64,000 nt of DNA, from the NCBI RefSeq assembly GCF_901542335.1, contig NZ_LR594036.1, positions 992,001 to 1,056,000 of the forward strand, in the 5' to 3' direction. The DNA is from Streptococcus porcinus. GTDB lineage: Bacteria > Bacillota > Bacilli > Lactobacillales > Streptococcaceae. The translations under genes and the position numbers were made by a program. This document shows, piece by piece, positions 49,565 to 59,283 of the stretch (its first letter is position 1; the number at the start of each line of letters is the position of its first letter). The notes beneath the pieces are model-generated. The model did no database searches and had not been told where the DNA came from. It saw only the letters and a program-made list of their open reading frames with translations.

Positions 49565-50428
49565 CTAAGCTAAAACTTGCAAGCCCTTTTTGTCAATCTC
49601 TAAGGAGACCAACTCACCATTCAATTCCAAGTTTCCAAGATGTTCAAGTATGGAACTTACTTTTTCTTTCGGGCATAAGGTCATTACTGTAGGTCCAGCT
49701 CCAGACAGGTAGGTAGCATAAGCTCCTTCTATTTTTGCTGTTGCTTTAATAGAATGGAATTCTTTAACTAGTTTTTGGCGGTAAACCTCATGGAAGTGAT
49801 CATTTTCTATGGCCCGTCCAGCTTTAACCATGTCTCCCTTTAAAAGCGCAGCAATAGCCAAATTTGCTACAGATGAAGCAGAGACAGCTTGTTTATAGGA
49901 CAATTGATTGGGTAGTACATTTCTAGAGTCAGATGTTTTTAATTCATAATTAGGTATAAAAGCTACCAAGCCGACTTGTGGAAAAGGGGCCTGAATATAG
50001 TCTAATTGGTTATCGAGTTGTGAAGCAATGACAAATTGCCCGAAAAGAGCTGGTGCAATATTATCAGGATGGCCCTCAAATTGGTTAGCTAATTCAAACT
50101 TACGATCCATACTTAATTGTAGATCTGCTAATTGATTGGCTAATTCTATACCTGCTACAATGACTGCCGAAGATGACCCTAATCCACGCGCCAAAGGAAT
50201 ATCTGAACGCATAATAAGATGACGAGGCTGAACATTCGGCGCAACTCGAAGAACTGTCTGAACTAATAAATTGCGATCATCTCTTGGAACGCCATCAAGT
50301 TTATGTTCAATAAACCACTCTGTGGCTTCTTTTAATATTTCTACTTCTAAATATTTAGTAACTGCAATCCCTATGGAATCAAAACCAGGCCCGATATTGG
50401 CTGAAGTCGCTGGTACTTTAATTATCAT
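49565..50428 (-). CDS. thrB: Homoserine kinase
   Basis: Phosphorylates homoserine on the threonine branch. The 287-residue GHMP kinase has the N-terminal [16 protein letters not shown] and the ATP motif [16 protein letters not shown]. Start at ATG 50428, with TTGGGGGAC upstream, overlapping the hom stop by 11 bases. Confidence 0.96.
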   Translation of the reverse strand: MIIKVPATSANIGPGFDSIGIAVTKYLEVEILKEATEWFIEHKLDGVPRDDRNLLVQTVLRVAPNVQPRHLIMRSDIPLARGLGSSSAVIVAGIELANQLADLQLSMDRKFELANQFEGHPDNIAPALFGQFVIASQLDNQLDYIQAPFPQVGLVAFIPNYELKTSDSRNVLPNQLSYKQAVSASSVANLAIAALLKGDMVKAGRAIENDHFHEVYRQKLVKEFHSIKATAKIEGAYATYLSGAGPTVMTLCPKEKVSSILEHLGNLELNGELVSLEIDKKGLQVLA

Positions 50429-51716
50429 GGTCGTCCCCCAATACTTTAAAGACATTTAGCAAGCGCCAATCCGCTTCCTGACTAATCTGCTGCTTAATGG
50501 CATCTAGCTGCAATTGATTCATCAAATGGGTCATGATTACAAGGCGAGCACAAGTGTTATCAATCTGTTGTTCTAACACTTGTTGGCAAGAAACCCCTTG
50601 ACCATTAAAGATAGAGGCCAGACGAAGCAATTGACCATTTTGGTTTGGTGTCTTAATAGTAATATAATAGCGGCTAGTTCTATCAATTTTTTCTGCTAAC
50701 CTAACAGGACAGCTAAAGGCGTTGAAAGGTTTACCAACAGTTCCTTCCTTTAATCGTCTGGCAATACGAATGATATCTGCCATAACTGAAGTTGCGGTTG
50801 GTTTTTGACCAGCACCTGGCCCGTAAAACATTGACTGTCCAATGCCAATAGACTCAACAAATACTGCATTCATCACATCATTGACATTAGCTAATGGATG
50901 AGTTTTAGGAATAAAAGTTGGTGATACATCAGCCCAAATACCACTAGCTTTTTCTTCCAGTCGTCCTACTAACTTAATGACATACCCTAGTTGTTGAGCG
51001 ACAGCTACATCTTCAGCTGTAATCGTTGAAATTCCTTGATGGCTGACAGCTTCAAAATCCAAAGACATGCCAAAAGCAAACTGACTTAGGATAGCTACTT
51101 TATAGGCAGCATCTATACCTTCCACATCGTTTGTTGGGTCACTTTCTGCATAGCCTAAGGCTTGGGCTTTAGCTAAAGCCTCTTCATAGGTCCACCCTTC
51201 TTCAACCATTTTGGTCATCATAAAGTTTGAAGTACCATTCAAAACGCCCAACACTGCTTGTATTTTATCTGACGTGAAAGAATTAGCTAAGGTTCTTAAA
51301 ATTGGAATACCTCCAGCAACTGCTGCTTCGTAATAAAAAGCAAGTGCCTTAGATTCTGCCAGTTCCCTCATTTCCTTACCATGTAAGGCAATCAGATCCT
51401 TATTAGCAGTTACCACATGCTTACCAGCTTGCAAAGCTTTTAAAATATACGTTTTAGCAGGCTCAATCCGTCCAATAAGTTCAACAACAATGGAAATATC
51501 ACTGTCTGACAAAATCTCATCAATAGAAGTAACAAATTGGTAATCATAACCCATTGCATTTAGGCGCGCTTTCTCAGCATCATCTCTAATTAAGACTTTA
51601 GATATTTGGAGTTGCTCACCACTAGCACTTTTTATCTTGTCACCATTTTCTTCTAATAGAAATGGTAAGCCACTGGCAACAGTGCCAAAGCCTAATAAAG
51701 CAATTTTTAAAGACAT
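50418..51716 (-). CDS. hom: Homoserine dehydrogenase
   Basis: Reduces aspartate semialdehyde to homoserine. The 432-residue protein has the Rossmann motif [12 protein letters not shown], the catalytic region [29 protein letters not shown] with the active Lys nearby, and a C-terminal ACT domain (about 350-430) for feedback by threonine. Start at ATG 51716 with AGGAGG 6 bases upstream, not the ATG 8 codons before it. Confidence 0.96.
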   Translation of the reverse strand: MSLKIALLGFGTVASGLPFLLEENGDKIKSASGEQLQISKVLIRDDAEKARLNAMGYDYQFVTSIDEILSDSDISIVVELIGRIEPAKTYILKALQAGKHVVTANKDLIALHGKEMRELAESKALAFYYEAAVAGGIPILRTLANSFTSDKIQAVLGVLNGTSNFMMTKMVEEGWTYEEALAKAQALGYAESDPTNDVEGIDAAYKVAILSQFAFGMSLDFEAVSHQGISTITAEDVAVAQQLGYVIKLVGRLEEKASGIWADVSPTFIPKTHPLANVNDVMNAVFVESIGIGQSMFYGPGAGQKPTATSVMADIIRIARRLKEGTVGKPFNAFSCPVRLAEKIDRTSRYYITIKTPNQNGQLLRLASIFNGQGVSCQQVLEQQIDNTCARLVIMTHLMNQLQLDAIKQQISQEADWRLLNVFKVLGDDHDN

Positions 51717-51774
51717 TATCAACCTCCTAGTTCTTGTCACTTTTTACGATGATGTGATTATTAATATTTGGAAT

Positions 51775-51783
51775 ATTATACCA
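51775..51783 (-). promoter_or_regulatory. Extended -10 promoter of hom-thrB
   Basis: Minus-strand TGGTATAAT is a consensus extended -10 element, about 60 bases before the hom start. Confidence 0.6.
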
Positions 51784-51862
51784 AATTCTAGGCTAATTTA
51801 ATAGATTATGGATGAAAGTTCTCTCAAAAATATTTGCTGTTATTAAATTATTGTTGTAAAAG

Positions 51863-51871
51863 TGATATAAT
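51863..51871 (+). promoter_or_regulatory. Extended -10 promoter of the deacetylase gene
   Basis: TGATATAAT (TGn plus TATAAT), 30 bases before the start codon; divergent from the hom promoter. Confidence 0.6.
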
Positions 51872-51901
51872 GACTATATCTAGACACAGGAGCAAATACT
51901 T

Positions 51902-52822
51902 ATGAGACGAAAGAAATCTACCACAAAAAAAATAATAAGTCGTTTATTGGCATTACTCATCATTGCCATGCTAGGGCTATTTGGCCTAACCTATCATCAA
52001 GAGATTAAGAACTTTGCAAAAGTTTTTTTACCAGTCGCAGTTCAAAAAAACAAAGTCAAAACGAGTCGATCTCAAGACGCTATTAAAAAGAAAAAATCAA
52101 CAGTTGATGACGAAAAAGCAACGTGGACCAAACAAACAGAGCAAGTCAAGATGCCAATCCTCATGTATCATGCTGTACACGTTATGGGGCCGGAGGAAAC
52201 AGCAAATGCCAACTTAATTATTAACCCTAAGATTTTTGAAGAGCAAATTAAAGCTTTAAAAGAAGCAGGTTACTACTTCCTTAGTCCACAAGAAGCTTAT
52301 CGTGTCCTCAGCCAAAATGAATTACCATCTTCAAAAGTCGTCTGGCTCACTTTTGACGATAGTATGGAAGATTTCTATACGACTGCTTTCCCCATCTTAA
52401 AAAAATATCAGGCTAAAGCTACCAATAACGTTATCACTGGCTTTACTGAAAATCAGCGCCCTGAAAATCTAACACTTGAGCAGATGAGAGAAATGAAACA
52501 ATTTGGCATGTCATTTCAAGATCATACGGTTAATCACCCCGATCTCTCAGTGTCAGATCCACAGACACAAGAATACGAAATGAAAGCTTCAAAAAACTTT
52601 CTTGACCACAACTTAAATCAAGAAACTATAGCGATTGCCTATCCTTCCGGTCGTTATAGTGATACTACTCTTGATATTGCCAAAAGACTCCATTATAAAT
52701 TAGGTGTAACTACCAATGAAGGGTTAGCTAGCGCAGCTAATGGCTTACTCTCGCTAAATAGAGTGCGAATGATGCCTAACACAAATCCCCAAGCTTTACT
52801 GACTTATATTAATACAAACTAA
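51902..52822 (+). CDS. Membrane-anchored polysaccharide deacetylase (NodB domain)
   Basis: A 306-residue protein with a basic N-terminus and one membrane segment at about 14-31, so the catalytic part is outside the cell. The NodB domain (about 95-300) has PILMYHAV, motif 1 TFDDSMED (general base and metal Asp; Ser where most have Gly), and motif 2 HTVNHPDLS with the metal histidines. Likely substrates are peptidoglycan or surface polysaccharide GlcNAc, as in PgdA-type lysozyme resistance, but the target is unproven. GGAGCAAATACTT precedes the ATG. It ends at a strong terminator. Confidence 0.88.
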   Translation: MRRKKSTTKKIISRLLALLIIAMLGLFGLTYHQEIKNFAKVFLPVAVQKNKVKTSRSQDAIKKKKSTVDDEKATWTKQTEQVKMPILMYHAVHVMGPEETANANLIINPKIFEEQIKALKEAGYYFLSPQEAYRVLSQNELPSSKVVWLTFDDSMEDFYTTAFPILKKYQAKATNNVITGFTENQRPENLTLEQMREMKQFGMSFQDHTVNHPDLSVSDPQTQEYEMKASKNFLDHNLNQETIAIAYPSGRYSDTTLDIAKRLHYKLGVTTNEGLASAANGLLSLNRVRMMPNTNPQALLTYINTN

Positions 52823-52859
52823 AAACATTTGATTAAGCAAGTGCCCTTGAACACCTACT

Positions 52860-52904
52860 CTAAAAAATCTCCTCCATTCAGTTTTTTGGGAGGAGATTTT
52901 TTAG
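52860..52904 (+). terminator. Terminator of the deacetylase gene
   Basis: A perfect 16-bp stem (CTAAAAAATCTCCTCC / GGAGGAGATTTTTTAG) with a 13-base loop. Likely bidirectional. Confidence 0.85.
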
Positions 52905-52975
52905 ATAGAAGTAAAGTTTTCCTTTTTGAGGATCGTAGTCACTTTTATCACAAAGCTTATAATATTTTAATAACC

Positions 52976-53458
52976 TTATTGGTCAAAGAGCAACAGAAAT
53001 AAACGTTCTAAAAGTACCCTGTTAGCCTTGAAATTCTCTCTTGCACCAAGTAAATTAGAAGCAAGTATCATCCCATTTATAACGTCAGTCAACATATCGT
53101 AAGACTCTTTTTATTCCAAGATTGTTGGAACGCTAGGCATTATCGTTTTTAAATCAAGTAGAGACTGTTCTTTCAAAGATTCGAAGATGCTATTAAGTTC
53201 TGAATTCCGCTTTTTCTCAATCAAGAATTCGACGTAAAGTGGCATCAAATCATTATCATCTAAGACTTTATCTACTAACTGCTTGACCAGAAACTCCGTC
53301 TCGCGTCCAGCTTGACACTCATCAGAATGCTCTTGAATAATCTTATTTCTATAGGTCAACCCTTCCAGCATTAGGTCTTTAAAAATGTCTAATGTGTTTT
53401 TATAATAATGATAAACCCCACCCTTGGACATCGTCGTACCAGCAATGATATCTTCCAT
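52976..53458 (-). pseudogene. Decayed TetR family regulator
   Basis: The open frame 53458-53111 encodes MEDIIAGTTMSKGGVYHYYK, the second half of a TetR DNA-binding domain, and part of the ligand domain. After the stop (TAA at 53111-53113) the same frame continues for 44 more codons, starting KESYDMLTDVINGMILASNL and ending at a stop at 52976-52978, which reads as the missing C-terminal helix. The first about 30 residues, including helix 1, are absent; TAA directly precedes the ATG. So it has both an N-terminal loss and a premature stop. It lies at the edge of the accessory cluster. Confidence 0.75.
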
Positions 53459-53781
53459 TTATATTCCTTATCTTAATATTTAGTGCAGTTAGCTACTGCC
53501 AAAGCTCAAGTGACACACTTAGATTAATCAATAGGAATGCCTATAGAAGCTGCACCTCTTCTTTTAGTGGCTAAATTAGGGCCCCTTATGAATCCCATAG
53601 CTTATCTAAAAAACTATGAATTCCACTGAATTATACGAGTAGGCTCCTTGGGCCATTCGAGTTCCAGGAAAAATCCTCAACCCAAAGTGATTGACCAATG
53701 ATATGTGCATAACTGAGCATCCTTTCATCAAGACTAGTCAAAAAACAATCTACTAGCCACTTGACAAATGCTCTACTTTCA
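53459..53781. other. Degenerate junction region between tetR remnant and the cluster
   Basis: About 320 bases without an intact gene. A plus-strand frame near 53537-53626 (MPIEAAPLLLVAKLGP, 30 codons) and a minus-strand frame (SLWVEDFSWNSNGPRSLLV) look like scraps of coding sequence, but I cannot name either. No insertion-sequence ends or target duplications are evident. An imperfect hairpin (GGCTAGT/ACTAGTC) near 53735-53765 lies after the last cluster gene but has no T-run. Confidence 0.45.
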
Positions 53782-54939
53782 TTAGTCCTTGTGAAAAACG
53801 TTGCGAGTAAAAATCTTTTCTCTATATTTTTTTACTTGGTCATCCATTCTATTAGCAACAATAAGCTCTGAAATAGCCGTAAATGTATTAAAATCATTAA
53901 TAACTGAACATCCCAAAATTGTTTGTTCTCTGATTAATGGCTCAAATATAAGAATCTTTCTTCCTTTATTTTTTAATATTTCAATAATATCAATTATTGA
54001 CGAATCCCTGTAATTATCTGAATCTGCTTTAGAATTAATTCTATAAATCCCAATAGTTGTCACATTTCTGGTTAAAATCATTTTTGTTATATGTCTTTTT
54101 CGCGATAAATTTGAGTTATTTATATTTGTAATTAGTGGGGCTGAAATATTTCTAAAATGATATTCTAGTTGCTTAGTATCTTTTGGAAGGCAATAACCTC
54201 CAAATCCAAATGACGGATTATTGTGTGCGTTTCCTATCCTTGAATCGTAACCCATCCCTTCAATAATTTTTTCAGAATTTAAATGATGTAATTCAGAAAA
54301 AGTATCTAATTCATTAAAAAATGCAATTTTTTGAGCTAAATAGGCATTCGAAAAAAGTTTTATGGCTTCTGCTTCAGAGGATTTTGTTAATAAGTAGGGG
54401 GGGCTTTCAGTAACTGCTATCTTCTTTAATAACTTTAAAAATAATTTAGAGTTTTCTGCTTCATTACTAACAATAATTCGAGATGGATATAGATTATCGT
54501 GAACTGTCAAACCTTCACGAAGGAACTCTGGGGAGAAGATAATATTGTTATAAAAAAACTTTTTCCTCAAATATTCAGTAAACCCAATAGGAACAGTTGA
54601 CTTAATAATAATCGTCGCTTGCCTATTGAAAGTTAAAATATCTTCAATGACTGCCTCGATAGTAGAAGTATCCAAGGCATTATCTTTTAAATTAGTCGGT
54701 AACGCTAATATAATAAAAGTTGCTTCCTTATAAGCTAATTCTTTAGATGTCGTAGCTCTTATATTTTTGGCGCTACGCAATAGTTCAGTAATAGCACTTT
54801 CTTCTAAAAAAGACTGTCTGTTATTGATCAAGTCAATCTTCTTACTGTCAATATCAAATAAAGTAACATCATTTTCTTTTGAAAGTAATAAGCCTATTGA
54901 TAAACCAACATATCCAACACCTACAACTGTAATTTTCAT
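53782..54939 (-). CDS. UDP-glucose 6-dehydrogenase (HasB-like)
   Basis: Oxidises UDP-glucose to UDP-glucuronate with two NAD. The 385-residue protein has VVGVGYVGLSIGLLLS (NAD site), IIIKSTVPIGF, IFSPEFLREG, the EAIKLFSNAYLA lysine region and the catalytic Cys250 in FGFGGYCLPKDTKQL. It aligns well by eye with streptococcal HasB, including the C-terminal VANRMDD.. and FHKD end, but is somewhat shorter. Here it closes a biosynthetic operon with a glycosyltransferase rather than a hyaluronan locus, so UDP-glucuronate may be a donor for that pathway. TAGGGGGGATAGT precedes the ATG. 52 bases after the NRPS gene. Confidence 0.9.
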   Translation of the reverse strand: MKITVVGVGYVGLSIGLLLSKENDVTLFDIDSKKIDLINNRQSFLEESAITELLRSAKNIRATTSKELAYKEATFIILALPTNLKDNALDTSTIEAVIEDILTFNRQATIIIKSTVPIGFTEYLRKKFFYNNIIFSPEFLREGLTVHDNLYPSRIIVSNEAENSKLFLKLLKKIAVTESPPYLLTKSSEAEAIKLFSNAYLAQKIAFFNELDTFSELHHLNSEKIIEGMGYDSRIGNAHNNPSFGFGGYCLPKDTKQLEYHFRNISAPLITNINNSNLSRKRHITKMILTRNVTTIGIYRINSKADSDNYRDSSIIDIIEILKNKGRKILIFEPLIREQTILGCSVINDFNTFTAISELIVANRMDDQVKKYREKIFTRNVFHKD

Positions 54940-54991
54940 ACTATCCCCCCTATCATTTGATTTTTTAGATCAGAATTACTGTTTAACATGT

Positions 54992-57975
54992 TTACAATTC
55001 CATATTTTTGTTAGATAAAATATAAATATCATTTTTATACCTAAAAGAAGTTATGTAAATTTTAGAATTTTCACTCAGAAACTCAGGAATTTCTGAAAAA
55101 TTTTCTAAATAAAAATTCTTCTTTTCTTTATTCAAGATACCAATAAAATTTAAAGATACTAAGGAAATATTCGCAAGGTCTTGCTTTAGTTTAGATTGCC
55201 ATTCTAACCTTTTTGGATAATATTCATTAAAGATAAATCCTGGTCTATAATACATCACATCATCAGCAGCATGTGTCAAAAACTCTATATTCCTTTTTCT
55301 ATATAACCTAAAATCATCATTTTCTTTATAAATAAGATATCTTGAGCTATGACAATCTCCTATTGTGTTATGAAGATTTAAACTCCGGATTTCTCTATTA
55401 TTAAAAATAGTAGATACAATTAAGCTGTTATTTTTGGATTCTTTACAAAGCTTTTGTGATATCAAATAGGATATATACAACATACTATAAACATTAGAAT
55501 AATCAGGGGCAGGTATAATCGATAGAGAATAGTTACTATTTGGAAGCAGAGCTTTATTCTTCTCAATTTTTTTAGATTCTTTTAAAAGTAAATGATGATA
55601 TGTATTGTTTTCCAAAGAACTTCTTTTATTAACTTCTTTTATTTTTTGACAATAATAACGATAGCTTTTTCCTTGTTCGATTTTACCGTCATAACTATTA
55701 AGAACATTTCCAATTTGTTTTTTTATAACATTAATACTTGCTAAATCTGATATAGAATGGTCCATTTGAAAAATAATTTTCCCACACATTCCTTGAGAAA
55801 TAATGATTGGTATCGCCAATTGCCCACCTTGATTCCTAGAGTTAGGAATAGTATTTTCTCCAATTTCTTCCAGTAGTTTTTCTAAAGATATTAATTCAGC
55901 TTGATTTGAAACTCTCAAAACTGGAATCGAAAGATTTGGCTTAATGATTTCAAAATTCAGAACCCTTTCTTTGAAAGACAGTCGTGAATGCAATAAATCA
56001 TTGGAAGTAATGACTTGTTGTACAACTTGTTTAACTTTTTCTACAGAACAATTTTTATACTCAAATGAGGACGTTACTATATTTCTAAAGTCATCATAAT
56101 AATAAATTCTCTGAGAGTGAATTGTCTCAAACGTTGAGATGACTTCATTGTCAGCCATCAAATAATCTGTGTATAGAATCTCTAGATCTTTCTTTAAGTT
56201 ATTAGTGCTACTTTTTTCCTCTTCGATAGAAGCAATGCTTTGGATTTCTTGTATTTGTTTTTTACTTAGATTTTTCAGTTCTTGGATTAATGAAAAAAGT
56301 TCTTTCCCATACACATTATCCATTGAAACGGAAACGCCATAACTAGCTTCAAAATCCATAATAAATGTGAATAATGTAAGTGAATCTCCACCATTCTCAA
56401 AAAAGTCTTGAGAAAGATCAATAGCTTTTACACTAACTTTCAAAGTATCAGCAAGTAATTTCAAAATTTCTTTGCTTTCATTATCTAAATCACAATGCTC
56501 ACTTCCATCGACTACTTTATTTTTTTGTCTATCATTATATAGTTTTATTAAAGCAGTCTTGCTTATTTTTCTACTACTAGTAAAAGGAAATTGATCTACT
56601 TTAATAAATGAATTCGGCATCAGGTACTTCGGCATATTTTTCAAACAGAAATTTTTCAGTTTGCTTGATTCTATCGCCCCCTTATAAAAGGCAAGGATTT
56701 TTTTATCTAGCTGTAATACGGTAACTTGAGAAACGTTCTTATTTTGCTCAATATTTTTTTCAATTTCTCCTAATTCTATACGAATCCCATTTTTTTGAAT
56801 TTGATTATCTTTTCTTCCCACGTAGTAAAATTTTCTCTTCTTGCGAAAGACAATATCACCAGTTGCATAATACAGTTTCCCATTAATTGTAGTAAATGCT
56901 TCTTTCGTAAGTTCTGGTAGCGTATAACCTTTTGCTACTCCTGCTCCTCCAATATAAAGTTCACCATGATTTTCCTTTTTATCCTCTTTAATAATCCACT
57001 CCACTCCATCTAATGGAAGTCCAATCGGGATATTCTCACCTTCATTCTCAGAAAGCTTATATGCCGTGGCATATATTGTTGTTTCTGTAGGACCATAGGC
57101 ATTAATTAAAGTAAAAGTTAATCCATTATTTTTCCAAATATGGTAAATCAGAGGATTAAATTTCTCTCCAGCGATAACCACGTAATCAAGACTTGCATTT
57201 AATTTTTTTAAGTTAGTTAGACTTAATTTTTCGATAAATGCTAGGAAGGCTGTTGGTGAAAAAGCAATATGACTTATGCTGTTTCGAACAATAATATCAT
57301 CTAGCTTTTTATAGTTAGATCGGACTTTTAAATCAAGACAATAGACACTACCTCCACCAATAATCCAACCTAACATTTCTGTAATAGAAACATCAAAGGT
57401 ATATGGAGTCGAAAATAAAAAACTAGAGTCTTCTGTAACGGGGGTAAGCATTCCTAAATTTTTGAGAATATAATCTAAATTTGATATGGAAACCACTACA
57501 CCTTTTGGAGCTCCTGTAGTCCCTGAAGTATGTAAAATATAAGCCTCGCGAGACTTCAAGTACACAAATGGATTGAGCTCTTTAACCTTATCTGAATTTT
57601 TTAGCGTGAGCTCTGTAATATCTAAATAGTCATTATCAGATAAGCATGGAATTTCTTTATCTGATACATATATGATTGCTTTAGTTGATGAAAAGATTTT
57701 TTTATTTTATCTTCCTTAGTTGTGTAATCAATAGGTACATAACAATTATTTGATTTAATGATTGCAATTAGTATCAAAATTTGATTGATATCATGAGGTA
57801 AGGCAACTACGATACGCTGATTCTCTCCAACCTTTTCTACTATTTTATTAGCAATAGTATTAGTCAATTTTTCAACGTCATAATAAGTAAGCACTTTGTC
57901 TTGATCTTTAATTGCAATTCTTTTGGGGTCTATTTTACTTATTTTTTCTAATGTATCCATGAGTAGCTTTAACAT
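54992..57975 (-). pseudogene. One-module NRPS (A-PCP-C), frameshifted in the A domain
   Basis: Adding one A to the seven-A run at 57697-57703 (plus-strand T7) joins two frames into a protein of about 994 residues. Start taken at ATG 57975, with AAAGGAAG before it. A domain, about 1-475: A3 HTSGTTGAPKG, A5 NAYGPTETT, A7 YATGDI, A8 GRKDNQIQKNGIRIELGEIE, A10 Lys in SRKISKTAL. PCP: FFENGGDSLTLF, Ser about 532. A condensation-like domain (about 590-994) has DHSISDLAS in place of HHxxxDG. My manual specificity code is D-V-T-A-V-A-A-I-Y; Asp235 fits an alpha-amino acid. No thioesterase, so the C domain may release the product onto a separate acceptor. As written, the first part stops after about 117 residues. 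Confidence 0.82.
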
Positions 57976-58157
57976 TAACATCTTCCTTTCAAGCTAATTA
58001 TCTCTAAAGTTAATACTTCTATAAATGCTTATTAAATGAAACAACTTAATATCTATTCTTTACTAGTATCAAGTTGAATAATCTAATAGTTGCTTCTTAT
58101 CCACTAACAGAAGTAACAAGTCATGATTACTAATAACTTGAACACTTATAATTATCT

Positions 58158-59246
58158 TTAGTGTGAGTTATAAAGATTAAAGTGTTTTTCTTTATTGCAA
58201 CAGTTGCCTTTAATGTTTTGAGTCGTCGTCTCTAAATTAAAGGAAACACTTCCAAAATTATTAAATTTTAGATAATTATAGACTCTCAATAAATAGTAAG
58301 GTAATAAGCTTCTTGCAAGCTCACTACTACTGAACTTAGGTATATTTTTGAGTGACTCAGCCAATTTAGAATGCCACATAGTTGCCTCGATTCCTTGAGG
58401 ATAGCTATCCTCTATCCCTAGTAATAGCAAAGCTCTTGTTCTTAACTTTTCTATTTCATCAATGGAAGGCTTATCATTCGAATCAACAAACCTCTTAGTG
58501 TGACTTTCAAATGATAAATGATACTTGTCTCTATCAATATAGGAAAAATGATCTGTCAGCGTCTCAAAAAAACTTTGTGAAACTTCCATAAATATTTTCT
58601 CTATCTTTTCAAAACTTCTCTTATGGATCTTAGACTCTAAATCAATTTCCTTGATTTTGTAAGATTTTAATAGTGCAGTTAATGTTAAAAAAATATCAAT
58701 TCCATAGCCGTTAGAAAAACTATGCCAATTACAATTATAAATTAGCTCTTTAACCAATTTTTTCGAGAAGCCAAGGTCTCCAGAAATACATTGATAGGGG
58801 ACATCTTTCTTAAATAATTTTAATAAGATAGGATAAATAAAATGATTTGTCGCATTTCCTTCAAAAAATTTTCTAGCATAATTAGGAACCACAAGATCAT
58901 TACCTTCCCTAATGGATAGATACATCTTTTTCAACCAGGTTTTATCTAATGAAATGACATCACCATCTATTAAAACAACCCCATCAAAATTGGGAAAATG
59001 AGCTAAGCTATATTGAAAAATATTTCTCACATTGTAACCTTTTCCGCGCTGAATGGATGTCAGTGAAATTTTGGGGTTAAATGTTTTCGTCTTTAAAAAG
59101 ATTTTTGAAGTCCCATCGTCACTATTACTATCAGAATTAATAATAACTATATTCTCTCCTAACTCCAAAGAGTACTTATCAATTTTTTCAACTAATTTAC
59201 TGATATTATCGGCCTCATTTAAAGTTGGAATACCTACAATAAACAT
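58158..59246 (-). CDS. Glycosyltransferase family 2/81-like (glucosyl-3-phosphoglycerate synthase type)
   Basis: A GT-A fold transferase of about 362 residues with no membrane segment. It begins FIVGIPTLNEADNISKLVEK, has INSDSNSDDGTS, RGKGYNVR and the metal DGD (94-96, VVLIDGDVIS), and a later GDLGFSK and SNGYGIDIFLT. This layout resembles GpgS/MpgS enzymes, which move a sugar from an NDP-sugar to 3-phosphoglycerate, rather than capsule transferases. The acceptor here is unknown. Start at ATG 59246, with AAAGGAA upstream; the ATG 7 codons earlier overlaps that site. 37 bases after the kinase-like gene. Confidence 0.78.
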   Translation of the reverse strand: MFIVGIPTLNEADNISKLVEKIDKYSLELGENIVIINSDSNSDDGTSKIFLKTKTFNPKISLTSIQRGKGYNVRNIFQYSLAHFPNFDGVVLIDGDVISLDKTWLKKMYLSIREGNDLVVPNYARKFFEGNATNHFIYPILLKLFKKDVPYQCISGDLGFSKKLVKELIYNCNWHSFSNGYGIDIFLTLTALLKSYKIKEIDLESKIHKRSFEKIEKIFMEVSQSFFETLTDHFSYIDRDKYHLSFESHTKRFVDSNDKPSIDEIEKLRTRALLLLGIEDSYPQGIEATMWHSKLAESLKNIPKFSSSELARSLLPYYLLRVYNYLKFNNFGSVSFNLETTTQNIKGNCCNKEKHFNLYNSH

Positions 59247-59283
59247 ATTGAAATAGTTCCTTTCCATATATACTCAATTGCAT

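Noticed and set aside
51721..51900. T-box or threonine riboswitch upstream of hom-thrB
   Set aside because: The interval is only about 185 bases, shared with a divergent gene, and no T-box sequence or terminator/antiterminator pair was found.
53459..53781. Insertion sequence or attachment site at the cluster edge
   Set aside because: No inverted terminal repeats, transposase motif, tRNA gene end or target duplication was visible.
57982..58157. Separate promoter between the glycosyltransferase and NRPS genes
   Set aside because: TTGATA/TATTAA and TTGTTT/TATAGA pairs occur but with 15-base spacers; in such AT-rich DNA they are not convincing.
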